In this document: piece by piece, positions 1 to 9,128 of the stretch
Numbering within the stretch: the stretch's first letter is position 1
How the letters are laid out: each line of letters starts with the position of its first letter
Assembly (NCBI RefSeq): GCF_014692515.1
Contig: NZ_JACOIK010000007.1
Coordinates: forward strand, 62,001-126,000
DNA length: 64,000 nt
Direction: 5' to 3'
Source: Sphingobacterium micropteri
GTDB lineage: Bacteria > Bacteroidota > Bacteroidia > Sphingobacteriales > Sphingobacteriaceae
Program-made: the position numbers and the translations under genes
The notes under the pieces: generated by a model
Told to the model about the DNA's origin: nothing
Database searches by the model: none
What the model saw: only the letters and a program-made list of their open reading frames with translations

Positions 1-1
1 A

Positions 2-1783
2 GGAGACAGAGTAGCTTTAGTAGGCATAAATGGAACGGGTAAATCTACACTGCTCAAAATTCTGGCTGAACAGATTGTACCAACTGAAGGAAAAGTTGTC
101 AAAGAACGTGGTATTAAAATCGGTTTCTTATCTCAAGAACCAAGTTTTAATGGAATGGAGACCGTAAACGATTTTATTTATAGTGCAGATAATGAACAAC
201 AGCAATTAATAAAAGCGTATGAAAATTTATTGATTAGCGATAAAATAGATGAGCGCATACTAGCAGAGCTTACCGATAAATTATCCGCTTTGGAGGCTTG
301 GGAATACGAATATAATATTAAAACGATCTTAAATAGGTTGCAGATCTCCGACTTTAACCAAACAATAGATAGTCTATCGGGAGGCCAACGGAAACGTTTA
401 TCTTTGGCAAAATTGCTGATAGACGAGCCTGATGTTTATGTCTTAGATGAACCAACCAACCATTTGGATATAGAAACTATAGAATGGTTAGAAAAATTAT
501 TGACAACAGGAAATAAAACTGTTCTTCTCGTTACACATGATAGGTATTTTCTGGATAATGTATGTACAGAAATACGAGAATTGGACAAGGGAAGTCTATT
601 CATATATAAAGGAAATTATACCTACTTCTTGGAAAAGAAAGCCGAACGCGAAGCAATAGACGCAGCCACAGCAGAAAAGGCACAAAACCTACTTAGGCGC
701 GAATTGGAATGGATGCGTCGCCAACCCCAAGCCAGGGGGACAAAATCAAAGGCACGCATTGACGCTTTTTATGAGCTAGAGGAAAAATCAAAGGGAGCAC
801 AGAAAAAAGAAAATGTTCAGCTTTCCGTAAAGATAAGCAGGCAAGGTTCCAAAATATTAGAATTGGAAAAAATTTCAAAATCTTTTTCTGAAAAAAAAAT
901 TATAGATAACTTTTCATATATTTTCAAGAAAGGTGATCGAATTGGTCTTGCAGGGAAAAATGGTAGTGGTAAATCCACTTTTTTAAACTTAATAACCCAA
1001 GTCATACCTCCAGATCACGGAAATATTATCATAGGCGAGACAACTAAATTCGGATATTATAAACAAGAAGGACTGACTTTTAAACAAGATGATCGCGTAT
1101 TAGATATTGTCAAAAATGTAGCAGACTATATTGAAATGGCCAACGGCGATGTCATTACGGCTTCACAACTATTAACTTTATTTTTATTTCCACCGGAAAA
1201 ACAATATAATTTGGTAAACCGGCTGAGTGGGGGAGAAAAGAAGCGTTTACACCTGATGCGTGTGTTAATGGCCAATCCGAACTTTTTGATACTCGATGAG
1301 CCTTCTAATGATTTAGACATCGATACATTAAATGTATTAGAAGAATTTCTGGATAATTACAACGGTGTTCTAGTATTGGTTTCTCACGATCGTTATTTAA
1401 TAGATAAATTAACGGAACAGCTCTTTATTTTTGAAAATAGCGGAAATCTAAAAATATACAATGGGAATTACGCGGATTATAAACTGGAACAAGAGCAAAT
1501 TATCCGGAACGAAAAAGAAAGAGTAAAGAGTACACCAGTCGAAAAAAAAGCACCCTCATCAAAAACAGAAAAGAAAAGACTATCTTATAAAGACCAACTC
1601 GAATATGAGTCTTTGGAAAAAGAGATAGCAGAAATAGAAAATACAATAAAACAAAATGCAGAATTATTAAATACCATTACCAGTCATCAAGAGATAGCAG
1701 CAATTGCGTTAGATATCGAAAAATTACAAAACGAACTTGACAATAAATCGGAACGCTGGTTAGAACTAGCAGAATATATGTAA
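2..1783 (+). CDS. ABC-F family ATPase, Uup-like (5' end missing)
   Basis: Soluble tandem ATP-binding cassette protein of the ABC-F family; members act on ribosomes or on nucleic-acid structures, not in transport. The reading frame is open from base 2, so the first visible residues belong to the first Walker A (GINGTGKST); roughly the first 30-40 residues lie outside the window. The first cassette has the signature LSGGQRKRLSLAKLL and Walker B VLDEPTNHLD. The second has GKNGSGKST, LSGGEKKRLHLMRVL and LDEPSNDLD. The linker is charged and helical (ELEWMRRQPQARGTKSKAR), and the C-terminal 80 residues are rich in Lys and Glu and look like a coiled coil, as in Uup. There is no membrane segment. The Uup subgroup is inferred from the linker and tail; ABC-F membership is secure. 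Confidence 0.9.
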   Translation, partial: GDRVALVGINGTGKSTLLKILAEQIVPTEGKVVKERGIKIGFLSQEPSFNGMETVNDFIYSADNEQQQLIKAYENLLISDKIDERILAELTDKLSALEAWEYEYNIKTILNRLQISDFNQTIDSLSGGQRKRLSLAKLLIDEPDVYVLDEPTNHLDIETIEWLEKLLTTGNKTVLLVTHDRYFLDNVCTEIRELDKGSLFIYKGNYTYFLEKKAEREAIDAATAEKAQNLLRRELEWMRRQPQARGTKSKARIDAFYELEEKSKGAQKKENVQLSVKISRQGSKILELEKISKSFSEKKIIDNFSYIFKKGDRIGLAGKNGSGKSTFLNLITQVIPPDHGNIIIGETTKFGYYKQEGLTFKQDDRVLDIVKNVADYIEMANGDVITASQLLTLFLFPPEKQYNLVNRLSGGEKKRLHLMRVLMANPNFLILDEPSNDLDIDTLNVLEEFLDNYNGVLVLVSHDRYLIDKLTEQLFIFENSGNLKIYNGNYADYKLEQEQIIRNEKERVKSTPVEKKAPSSKTEKKRLSYKDQLEYESLEKEIAEIENTIKQNAELLNTITSHQEIAAIALDIEKLQNELDNKSERWLELAEYM

Positions 1784-1785
1784 TC

Positions 1786-1801
1786 CGTTCCACGTGAAAC
1801 G
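1786..1801. promoter_or_regulatory. parS-like centromere site 1
   Basis: The 16-mer CGTTCCACGTGAAACG matches the ParB-binding consensus TGTTNCACGTGNAACA at all but the two outermost bases, and those two still pair with each other. It starts 3 bp after the ABC-F stop codon. ParB loads DNA at such sites for chromosome segregation, and parS sites cluster near origins in many bacteria. parA and parB are not in the window. Confidence 0.75.
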
Positions 1802-1818
1802 AAAAAATAAAATATATA

Positions 1819-1834
1819 AATTCCACGTGGAACA
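1819..1834. promoter_or_regulatory. parS-like centromere site 2
   Basis: AATTCCACGTGGAACA matches TGTTNCACGTGNAACA at 14 of 16 positions. Its centre is 33 bp from that of the first site, about three helical turns, and it ends 14 bp before the mnmG start codon. Two such palindromes within 49 bp of non-coding DNA are very unlikely by chance. Confidence 0.75.
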
Positions 1835-1848
1835 TCAGTGAATAAAAA

Positions 1849-3708
1849 ATGTTTAATAAATATAATGTTATAGTAGTGGGTGCAGGACACGCTGGATGTG
1901 AAGCAGCAGCAGCGGCCGCCAACCTAGGTTCCTCCGTCTTACTAATTACCATGAACATGGGCGTTATTGCACAAATGAGCTGTAATCCCGCCATTGGTGG
2001 TGTCGCAAAAGGACAAATTGTAAGAGAAATCGACGCTATGGGTGGATACACCGGAATCATTGCAGATAAGTCTACCTTACAATTTAGAATGCTTAACCTT
2101 TCAAAAGGTCCTGCAATGTGGAGTCCGCGTTCACAAAATGATCGGATGCGTTTCGCGGAGGAATGGAGACTTACGCTTGAGTCACTACCAAATGTTGATA
2201 TGTGGCAAGATACTGTCAAAGAAGTGATCGTTAAAAACGGACGGGCAGCCGGTGTAGTAACATCACTTGGTATTCGTATAGAATCAGACGCCGTTATTCT
2301 GACGAACGGTACTTTTTTAAATGGTATCATACATATTGGTGAAAAGAAAATAGGAGGGGGACGCACTGGAGAAAAAGCAGCTACTGGACTTACAGAACAA
2401 CTTATTACCTTAGGGTTTGAGTCAGGTAGAATGAAAACGGGAACTCCTCCTAGAGTAGATGGAAGGTCGCTCAATTATAAATTAATGGAAGAACAATGGG
2501 GTGATGACAAAAGGGGACGATTTTCTTATACCGATGTTGAATTACCAACGATACAACGCTGCTGTTGGATTACCTATACCAACGATAAGGTACATGAGGT
2601 ACTTAAAACCGGTTTTGAAAAATCTCCTATGTTTACGGGACGAATCAAAGGTTTAGGTCCGCGATATTGTCCATCTATCGAAGATAAAATTAATCGTTTT
2701 TCGGAACGGGATAGACATCAAATATTTGTAGAACCAGAAGGCTTTAATACTGTCGAAATATATGTAAATGGCTTTTCCACGTCGCTTCCGGAAGATGTAC
2801 AACAAAAAGCGTTACGCTTAATACCTGGATTTGAAAATGCGAAAATGTATAGACCCGGATATGCGATAGAATATGATTACTTTCCTCCTATGCAATTGGA
2901 CTTGACGCTAGAAACGTTGAAAGTTAAACATCTCTTCTTCGCTGGTCAGATTAATGGAACAACTGGATATGAAGAAGCGGGAGCACAAGGCTTTATTGCT
3001 GGTGTAAACGCACATCAACGAATTAATGATTTACAAGAGCTTATATTGAAACGTTCCGAATCCTATATTGGTGTTCTCATCGACGATTTAGTTACTAAAG
3101 GAACAGAAGAACCTTACCGTATGTTTACTTCTAGAGCAGAACACCGACTTCTCCTACGTCAAGATAATGCAGATATTCGCCTTACACCCATCGCATACAA
3201 ATTAGGTTTAGTTGATGAAGAACGTCTAAGAAAAGTAAATAAGAAAATAGAAGATTCGGATTACCTGGTAGATTATATGAAACAACATAGTCTTTCACCT
3301 GACGAAATGAATCCAGTTTTGGAAGAAGTCGGCTCTAGTCCACTTCAACAAAAATCAAGGATGTTTAACATATTGAGCAGACCGCAAATCAATATCTCCC
3401 ATATTGCTAAAGCGAATACGGTATTTAGTAACTTACTAGATGATTACGAAGACGAAACAATTGAACAAACCGAAATAAAAATAAAGTATGATAGCTACTT
3501 CGCCAAGGAAATGGAAATTGTAAACAGAATGAAAAAAATGGAAGACAAAGAAATAAATCCAAATTTTGATTATGGTAAACTTACCTCTCTTTCTATTGAA
3601 GCGCGCGAAAAATTATTAAAAGTAAAACCGCGTACACTTGGTCAAGCTTCCCGTATATCAGGAGTTTCGCCATCTGATATCAGCGTATTAATGGTACATA
3701 TGAGTTAA
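1849..3708 (+). CDS. mnmG: tRNA uridine-5-carboxymethylaminomethyl synthesis enzyme MnmG (GidA)
   Basis: FAD-dependent enzyme that, with MnmE, installs the carboxymethylaminomethyl group at wobble uridine 34 of certain tRNAs, using methylene-THF and NADH; cytosolic. The 619-residue length is normal for the family. The N-terminus carries the dinucleotide-binding motif [12 protein letters not shown], followed by the family signature [20 protein letters not shown] and the later segment [16 protein letters not shown]. The C-terminal helical domain ends with the typical [14 protein letters not shown] stretch. The ATG at 1849 fits the alignment of the FAD motif. The two parS-like sites lie immediately upstream, matching the common gidA-near-origin arrangement. 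mnmE is not in the window. Confidence 0.97.
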   Translation: MFNKYNVIVVGAGHAGCEAAAAAANLGSSVLLITMNMGVIAQMSCNPAIGGVAKGQIVREIDAMGGYTGIIADKSTLQFRMLNLSKGPAMWSPRSQNDRMRFAEEWRLTLESLPNVDMWQDTVKEVIVKNGRAAGVVTSLGIRIESDAVILTNGTFLNGIIHIGEKKIGGGRTGEKAATGLTEQLITLGFESGRMKTGTPPRVDGRSLNYKLMEEQWGDDKRGRFSYTDVELPTIQRCCWITYTNDKVHEVLKTGFEKSPMFTGRIKGLGPRYCPSIEDKINRFSERDRHQIFVEPEGFNTVEIYVNGFSTSLPEDVQQKALRLIPGFENAKMYRPGYAIEYDYFPPMQLDLTLETLKVKHLFFAGQINGTTGYEEAGAQGFIAGVNAHQRINDLQELILKRSESYIGVLIDDLVTKGTEEPYRMFTSRAEHRLLLRQDNADIRLTPIAYKLGLVDEERLRKVNKKIEDSDYLVDYMKQHSLSPDEMNPVLEEVGSSPLQQKSRMFNILSRPQINISHIAKANTVFSNLLDDYEDETIEQTEIKIKYDSYFAKEMEIVNRMKKMEDKEINPNFDYGKLTSLSIEAREKLLKVKPRTLGQASRISGVSPSDISVLMVHMS

Positions 3709-3785
3709 TAAACTGATAATCAATATATTATAAATTAAAATAAAAAAATAAAAATAAAGCGATATAAGAGACTATTTTTAATTTT

Positions 3786-5462
3786 ATGAGTCAGACTTCC
3801 AAAATAAATAAAAGTTCATCCAATAGCCTTAAAATAACGAAAATGCAAAATATAGCCATTTTTGGCTTTTTTTTGTTGCTATTGTTTAGTTTAAGCCGAT
3901 GTGCAAATATGCAGCGTCCGACGGGCGGACCGAAAGACTCTATAGCTCCAAAACTACTAGATGTATCGATTCCGAACTTCTCCACGAATTTTACAGAAAA
4001 AAGAATTATACTGCGTTTTGATGAATTCATAAAATTAAACAACCAATACAAAGAATTTAGCATAAGTCCCGATCTAGAAGACATCGTGGACTACCGGGTA
4101 CGAAAAAAAGACCTGGTTATTACCTTACCCGATTCGTTGGAAGGTAATACCACTTATACAATCAACTTTGGTAAGGGATTGGTAGATTACAATGAAAGTA
4201 ACCCTTTTATAGATTACAATTATGTATTCGCTACCGGAGATGAATTAGATTCTCTCTCTATCAGCGGTTCTGTTCTCAATGGTTTTACGAAACAATTCGA
4301 CCAAAAGAAAGACGAAAACATCAAAGTGCTTCTTATTCCGACATCACAAGATTCTATATTTGGAAAAAGAAAAGCAAATATATTCGCAAATGTGGATACT
4401 TCCGGCAACTTTAAATTCAACAACTTAAGAGAAGATACCTATCGAATTTATGCATTAAAGGAGCAAAACAATGACCGTATATTTAATGGAAATGATGAAT
4501 GGATCGGCTTTATAGAAGATAGTATATATCTAGATCGGGATATAACAGATATAAAACTTGAAATAACAAAAGCATATCCGAAAGATTTTCGCACACTGGA
4601 GAAAAAATTTGAACCAACAGGCCATATACTACTAACCTTCACAAAACCACTCGAACGCCCAGCGGCAAAAATTCTATTCCCTGCAGAACTAGATGACAAT
4701 AAAATAGAACAATACAGTCTTAATAATGACTCTGCAAAAATCTATATACCGAAAGCAGAACTCGATTCCATAAAAATAGAATTAAGTGACAACGATGAAA
4801 TATTGGATACTATTTTTATCAGAACAAATAAAAACGCAAAATTCGATAGAGAGGTAAAACCTATATTAAGCATTACAAATAAGGTTGATCGTGTCCGCCA
4901 TATCACGCTAACTAGCGCTAGTCCGCTAGCGAGTGTTGATAAATCAAAAATCCTTATTCATGAAGATTCCATCTCGAGAAGAAACTTCCAATTACAGCAG
5001 GATACCCTAAAAACAAACTTATATCATATACGTTATAATTGGCGTCCTAAACGAGACTATGAGTTGGTTATTCAAGAAGGAGCCATGCACACGTCATTTG
5101 GTGATACCAACGTGGAGTCCAAGATAAGATTTACCTTAGATGAGTCCGATAACTATGGTAACATCAATTTCACCGTAAATGGATTAGATTCTACAATGAA
5201 CTACATTGTAGAACTTATTGACGAAGCGAAAGAAAAGGTATTTGATAGACAGCCTCTTCATGCGTCTAATCCAAGAATAAATTATAACAATTATCCTGGA
5301 GGTAAATACTCGATACGGATTATTTATGACGCGAACAATAACGGAAGATGGGATCCCGCAGACGTTTATGCAAAAAAACAAGCAGAAAATATCTGGTATT
5401 TAGGCAAAACATTTACTATACGGGCAAATTGGGATCAAAATGAAACGATTAATTTAAAATAG
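3786..5462 (+). CDS. Ig-like-domain outer lipoprotein (Big_5 type)
   Basis: Predicted lipoprotein of unknown function in a family widespread in Bacteroidota. A hydrophobic stretch (IAIFGFFLLLLFSL) ends in a lipobox with Cys in SLSRC, followed by the conserved opening NMQRPTGGPKDSIAPKL that leads into an Ig-like Big_5 domain (about residues 55-150). The rest is beta-rich with no catalytic motif I recognise. The ATG at 3786 gives a long N-region of 19 residues before a second ATG at 3843; the latter puts the Cys at residue 20 but lacks basic residues, so the start is undecided. It follows mnmG in the same direction across a 77-bp AT-rich gap. The C-terminal segment YDANNNGRWDPADVYAKKQ is typical of the family. 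Role in the envelope is inferred from the signal only. Confidence 0.8.
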   Translation: MSQTSKINKSSSNSLKITKMQNIAIFGFFLLLLFSLSRCANMQRPTGGPKDSIAPKLLDVSIPNFSTNFTEKRIILRFDEFIKLNNQYKEFSISPDLEDIVDYRVRKKDLVITLPDSLEGNTTYTINFGKGLVDYNESNPFIDYNYVFATGDELDSLSISGSVLNGFTKQFDQKKDENIKVLLIPTSQDSIFGKRKANIFANVDTSGNFKFNNLREDTYRIYALKEQNNDRIFNGNDEWIGFIEDSIYLDRDITDIKLEITKAYPKDFRTLEKKFEPTGHILLTFTKPLERPAAKILFPAELDDNKIEQYSLNNDSAKIYIPKAELDSIKIELSDNDEILDTIFIRTNKNAKFDREVKPILSITNKVDRVRHITLTSASPLASVDKSKILIHEDSISRRNFQLQQDTLKTNLYHIRYNWRPKRDYELVIQEGAMHTSFGDTNVESKIRFTLDESDNYGNINFTVNGLDSTMNYIVELIDEAKEKVFDRQPLHASNPRINYNNYPGGKYSIRIIYDANNNGRWDPADVYAKKQAENIWYLGKTFTIRANWDQNETINLK

Positions 5463-5515
5463 AATGAGCAGATAAAATAATATATATCGACTATTTTGAA
5501 GAACGTAATATATCG

Positions 5516-6022
5516 TTAAAACCAGGAACTATATAACACATAATTATGTGGCAGCTGCTGCAACATGGCCAATTGCTCTTCTGTTAGCGGCTTTATTTTC
5601 TTAGCAGGGACACCCGCATATAAATATCCTGCTTCACATATAGTATCTTCTAAAACAACCGCTCCAGCTGCGATAATTACATTAGATTCTATAATGGCCC
5701 TATCCATCACAATCGCACCCATACCAATAAGTACGTAATCTCGTACCATACATCCGTGCACAATAGCATGGTGTCCTATATTCACAAAATTGCCAATATC
5801 AGTTCCATTTTTCTGATATGTACAATGAATAACAACGCCATCTTGAATATTGGTATAATTTCCAATACGGATATAATTCACATCACCTCTAACAACCGCA
5901 TTAAACCAAATAGAACAATGCTTCCCAACAATGACATCCCCAACTATCGTAGCATTATCAGCAATAAAAACAGAATTATCAATTTGGGGATGTATATCTT
6001 TTACAGGTAAAATAATAGGCAT
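5516..6022 (-). CDS. gamma-carbonic anhydrase family / hexapeptide-repeat protein
   Basis: Left-handed beta-helix protein of 168 residues related to archaeal gamma-carbonic anhydrase (Cam) and to YrdA/PaaY. Hexapeptide repeats run through most of the chain (for example NATIVGDVIVGKHCSIW and IIESNVIIAAGAVV). Histidines at the positions of the zinc ligands are present in VIHCTY and in GHHAIVHGC, so metal binding is likely. The end AGVPAKKIKPLTEEQ is the usual cap of the family. Many bacterial homologues show little or no carbonic anhydrase activity, so the reaction is not assured. It follows nadB by 9 bp on the same strand and is probably co-transcribed with it. It converges on the lipoprotein gene; no hairpin is evident between them. 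Confidence 0.88.
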   Translation of the reverse strand: MPIILPVKDIHPQIDNSVFIADNATIVGDVIVGKHCSIWFNAVVRGDVNYIRIGNYTNIQDGVVIHCTYQKNGTDIGNFVNIGHHAIVHGCMVRDYVLIGMGAIVMDRAIIESNVIIAAGAVVLEDTICEAGYLYAGVPAKKIKPLTEEQLAMLQQLPHNYVLYSSWF

Positions 6023-6031
6023 TTCAATAAA

Positions 6032-7624
6032 TTATAAAACAGTATCAGTTAATGTGGTTGATTTTTCCGGAGAATCGGTAGTATAATGTAACCCTCTACT
6101 TTCTTTGCGTTGCATAGCAGACTTAACAATCAAATAAGAAACTTGTATCACGTTACGCAACTCACAAAGTTTTACAGATAACTTGGTGTTTTTATAAAAT
6201 TCCTCGGTCTCTTCATGAAGAAATCCCAGTCTTCTGATTGCTCTGTCTAAACGAAAATCCGAACGTACTATCCCTACATAGTCGCTCATCAATTTCTGTG
6301 TCTCACGTAAATTATGTGTCACTAATATCTCTTCATTCATCAATTTTACTTTAGATTCATCCCAAAACGGAATATTCTTCGGATAATCTAATGTAGCCAG
6401 TATCGACGACGCATCCTCAAAAATTCGGTGCGCATATACCACCGCTTCCAGTAAAGAATTCGAAGCCAAACGATTGGCGCCATGGAGCCCTGTCGAGGAA
6501 CATTCTCCACAAGCATACAAATTCTGAATAGAAGTTCTTCCCATCTCATCAACCATTATACCTCCGCATAAATAATGTGCAGCTGGTGTTACCGGTATAT
6601 AATCTTTCGTCATATCCAGACCTATTGAAAGACATTTCTCATATATATTTGGAAAGTGCGCTATAATATCAGCTCTTTTGCGATGTGTAATGTCCAGGTA
6701 AACAAAATCAATCCCGGATTTCTTCATTTCATTATCGATCGCTCTCGCAACAATGTCTCGTGGAGCTAATGACGCACGCTCGTCATATTCCTCCATAAAG
6801 GATTCCCCAGTCACTCTTCTCAAAACACCGCCAAAACCACGCACCGCTTCTGAAATAAGAAATGATGGTGATTCCTTCGGATTATATAAAGATGTTGGGT
6901 GAAATTGTATAAATTCCATGTTTCTAACCTTCCCCTTAGCCCGATATACCATAGCAATTCCATCACCAGTCGCAATAGTCGGGTTAGTTGTACTGGCATA
7001 TACATGTCCCGCTCCTCCAGATGCCATCAATGTCACTTTACTAAGAAAAGTCTCAATCGTATTGCTTCGCGTATTCAATGCATAGATACCAAAACAGCTA
7101 ATATCTGCTGTACTTCTATCTACATGAATTCCCTGATGATGTTGCGTAATCAAATCAATCGCAAAATAATGCGTTAATATCTCAATATTTTGATGTTGAT
7201 GTACTTTCTCTAATAATGCTCGCTCTATTTCATAACCTGTAATATCTTTATAATGAAGAATACGATGATTTGAATGCCCTCCTTCACGAGCTAAATCATA
7301 ATGTTCCTCATCGACCTTATCGAAATTAGTACCATATTCAATAAGTTCCTTAATTCTTTCAGGCGCTTCCTTAACTACGTTTTCCACAATGTTAACTTGG
7401 CACAGACCATCGCCAGCTATCTGTGTATCAGCTATATGCTTTTCGAAGCTGTCAGACTTATCCACAACGGCAGCGACACCTCCTTGCGCATATTTGGTAT
7501 TCGATTCATCCTCATTAGACTTCGTGACTATCAATACTTTACCCAATTCGGCTGCTTTAAGTGCAAAGCTCAACCCAGCAATGCCAGAACCAATTATCAA
7601 AAAATCTACTTGTCTGTGTATCAT
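6032..7624 (-). CDS. nadB: L-aspartate oxidase
   Basis: FAD flavoprotein that oxidises L-aspartate to iminoaspartate, the first step of de novo NAD synthesis; NadA uses the product. The protein has 530 residues, normal for the family. The N-terminus shows the Rossmann motif IIGSGIAGLSFALKAAE, followed by NTKYAQGGVAAV. Succinate-dehydrogenase/fumarate-reductase family segments follow: EGGHSNHRILH, MEFIQFHPTSLY, PRDIVARAID and CGECSSTGLHGANRLASNSLLEA. The C-terminal helical domain includes ETEEFYKNTKLSVKLCELRN. It is divergent from nadA across the 490-bp gap, so two NAD genes flank the candidate replication origin. Confidence 0.96.
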   Translation of the reverse strand: MIHRQVDFLIIGSGIAGLSFALKAAELGKVLIVTKSNEDESNTKYAQGGVAAVVDKSDSFEKHIADTQIAGDGLCQVNIVENVVKEAPERIKELIEYGTNFDKVDEEHYDLAREGGHSNHRILHYKDITGYEIERALLEKVHQHQNIEILTHYFAIDLITQHHQGIHVDRSTADISCFGIYALNTRSNTIETFLSKVTLMASGGAGHVYASTTNPTIATGDGIAMVYRAKGKVRNMEFIQFHPTSLYNPKESPSFLISEAVRGFGGVLRRVTGESFMEEYDERASLAPRDIVARAIDNEMKKSGIDFVYLDITHRKRADIIAHFPNIYEKCLSIGLDMTKDYIPVTPAAHYLCGGIMVDEMGRTSIQNLYACGECSSTGLHGANRLASNSLLEAVVYAHRIFEDASSILATLDYPKNIPFWDESKVKLMNEEILVTHNLRETQKLMSDYVGIVRSDFRLDRAIRRLGFLHEETEEFYKNTKLSVKLCELRNVIQVSYLIVKSAMQRKESRGLHYTTDSPEKSTTLTDTVL

Positions 7625-8114
7625 AAAGTGTATAAAGCGGAATGTTGTTTAATTATTATAAAGAACAAATTAACAAAATATGTGGAAAACCTGTATAAAA
7701 ACGGTGAACTAAAAATTAAAACTTTCAAACTTTCCACAGTCACCTATCTATTCCCACAAAAAGGTCATAAAAGTTAAGATAAAATCAACCTAATATTAAC
7801 AAATTGTAAACAATAAACATTCAACAAAAAAATATGGAAAAAGAAAAGATAAAAGAATCATTCAACTGAAAATCAAACAATAACCTTTTCATCGATGTTA
7901 ATAAGATGTGGAAAATGAAAGAATAAACATTTTTCCAAATAAAAATGAATGCACTTATCCCCACTTTCCACAGGCTAATAAACAATAAGATTCTTTCTTT
8001 AAAAAAATATTATCATTTATTGAAAAAAGGGAATGTGGATTTCGTTTGATTTTCTTTCTTTACTTTTGTATCGTTGTTTAGTCAAACTAAAGAAGCTAAA
8101 TAGAGAGAGAACTA
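7625..8114. other. nadB-nadA intergenic region, candidate chromosomal oriC
   Basis: A 490-bp non-coding, strongly AT-rich stretch with clustered DnaA-box-like 9-mers. TTTTCCACA occurs at 7681-7689 and 7907-7915 (both on the minus strand), CTTTCCACA at 7730-7738 and 7964-7972, AAATCCACA at 8034-8042 (minus) and TTATCCCCA at 7955-7963. The two TTTTCCACA copies fit TTWTNCACA fully. Long A/T runs between the boxes could serve as an unwinding element. In sampled coding lines the plus strand is C-rich to the left (21 C and 6 G in 4621-4680) and G-rich to the right (23 G and 8 C in 9601-9660), the switch expected at an origin. Together with the parS-like sites 6 kb away and dnaA 15 kb away this supports oriC. 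Assignment is inference. Confidence 0.5.
8061..8068 (+). promoter_or_regulatory. Bacteroidota -7 promoter element of nadA
   Basis: TACTTTTG is an exact match to the TAnnTTTG element used by the Bacteroidota housekeeping sigma factor. It predicts a transcription start near 8074 and a leader of about 40 nt before the nadA ATG. No well-spaced TTTG -33 element is visible. Confidence 0.5.
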
Positions 8115-9113
8115 ATGAATACGATTTTTGAAAGGGATTTAGAAGCAAAGGGTTATATTGACGAGCCTATTGATCCTACTGTAGATATTGTAGCTGAAAT
8201 TCAGCAACTTAAAAAAGAAAAGAATGCAGTTATCTTAGCACATTATTACCAAGAAGCTGAGATTCAAGATATTGCCGATTATATTGGAGATAGTCTGGGA
8301 CTATCGCAACAAGCAGCTAAGACGGATGCAGATGTAATTGTTTTTGCTGGAGTGCATTTTATGGCTGAAACAGCTAAGATTTTATCGCCTTCAAAAAAAG
8401 TGTTGTTACCTGATTTAAAAGCAGGGTGTTCATTATCAGATAGTTGTCCTCCACATTTGTTCGCTAAATTTAAAGAGCAATATCCAGATCATATGGTTAT
8501 AACTTATGTAAACTGTACCGCAGAGTTAAAAGCCCTGTCGGATATTGTGTGCACATCCAGTAATGCGGTGCAGATTGTGGAAAGTTTACCAAAAGAGCAA
8601 AAGATTATTTTTGGTCCTGACCGTAATCTAGGGGAGTATGTCAAAAAGAAAACAGGTCGTGATTTGGTGTTATGGAATGGTGCATGTATGGTACATGAAA
8701 TTTTCTCACAGGATAAAATAGCAGATTTAAAGAAGCAATTTCCGGATGCTAAATTTATAGCGCACCCCGAGTGTGAAGATCATATTCTAGCACAAGCAGA
8801 TTATATCGGTTCTACCTCAGGTATGTTGAAGTTTACGATTGAGGATAGTGCACAACAATATATTGTTGCAACGGAATCTGGTATTTTACATCAGATGCAG
8901 AAAGCAAGCCCTACGAAGACTTTTATTCCAGCACCACCAAATAATATATGTGCATGTAATGATTGCCCACATATGAAGCTAAACACGTTAGAAAAGCTTT
9001 ATAACTGTTTATATTATGAATTACCCGAAGTAGACTTGTCTATAGATGTTGTAGAACGTGCTAGAAAACCTATCGAACGTATGCTGGAAATATCCGAGAG
9101 ATTAGGGTTGTAA
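8115..9113 (+). CDS. nadA: Quinolinate synthase A
   Basis: Iron-sulfur enzyme that condenses iminoaspartate (from NadB) with dihydroxyacetone phosphate to quinolinate. The protein has 332 residues, the usual length. Cysteines of the 4Fe-4S cluster can be placed at Cys105 ([11 protein letters not shown]), Cys191 (WNGACMVHE) and the CxxC of CACNDCPHM (Cys281/Cys284). The substrate-loop motifs [11 protein letters not shown] and GSTSGMLKF are also present. It is the first gene of a rightward pair with thiL (15-bp gap). nadC is not in the window; nadD is at 33.0 kb. Confidence 0.97.
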   Translation: MNTIFERDLEAKGYIDEPIDPTVDIVAEIQQLKKEKNAVILAHYYQEAEIQDIADYIGDSLGLSQQAAKTDADVIVFAGVHFMAETAKILSPSKKVLLPDLKAGCSLSDSCPPHLFAKFKEQYPDHMVITYVNCTAELKALSDIVCTSSNAVQIVESLPKEQKIIFGPDRNLGEYVKKKTGRDLVLWNGACMVHEIFSQDKIADLKKQFPDAKFIAHPECEDHILAQADYIGSTSGMLKFTIEDSAQQYIVATESGILHQMQKASPTKTFIPAPPNNICACNDCPHMKLNTLEKLYNCLYYELPEVDLSIDVVERARKPIERMLEISERLGL

Positions 9114-9128
9114 AAAAAATTATGAAAA

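Noticed and set aside
1677..2474. 265-codon open frame antisense to mnmG
   Set aside because: It lies almost wholly opposite the strongly conserved mnmG and has a low-complexity hydrophobic composition with no family match. A shadow frame.
7301..7777. 158-codon frame crossing the nadB end and the candidate origin
   Set aside because: Antisense to nadB in its first half, and Phe/Asn/Lys-rich in its second half as expected of random AT-rich DNA. No domain and no plausible start.
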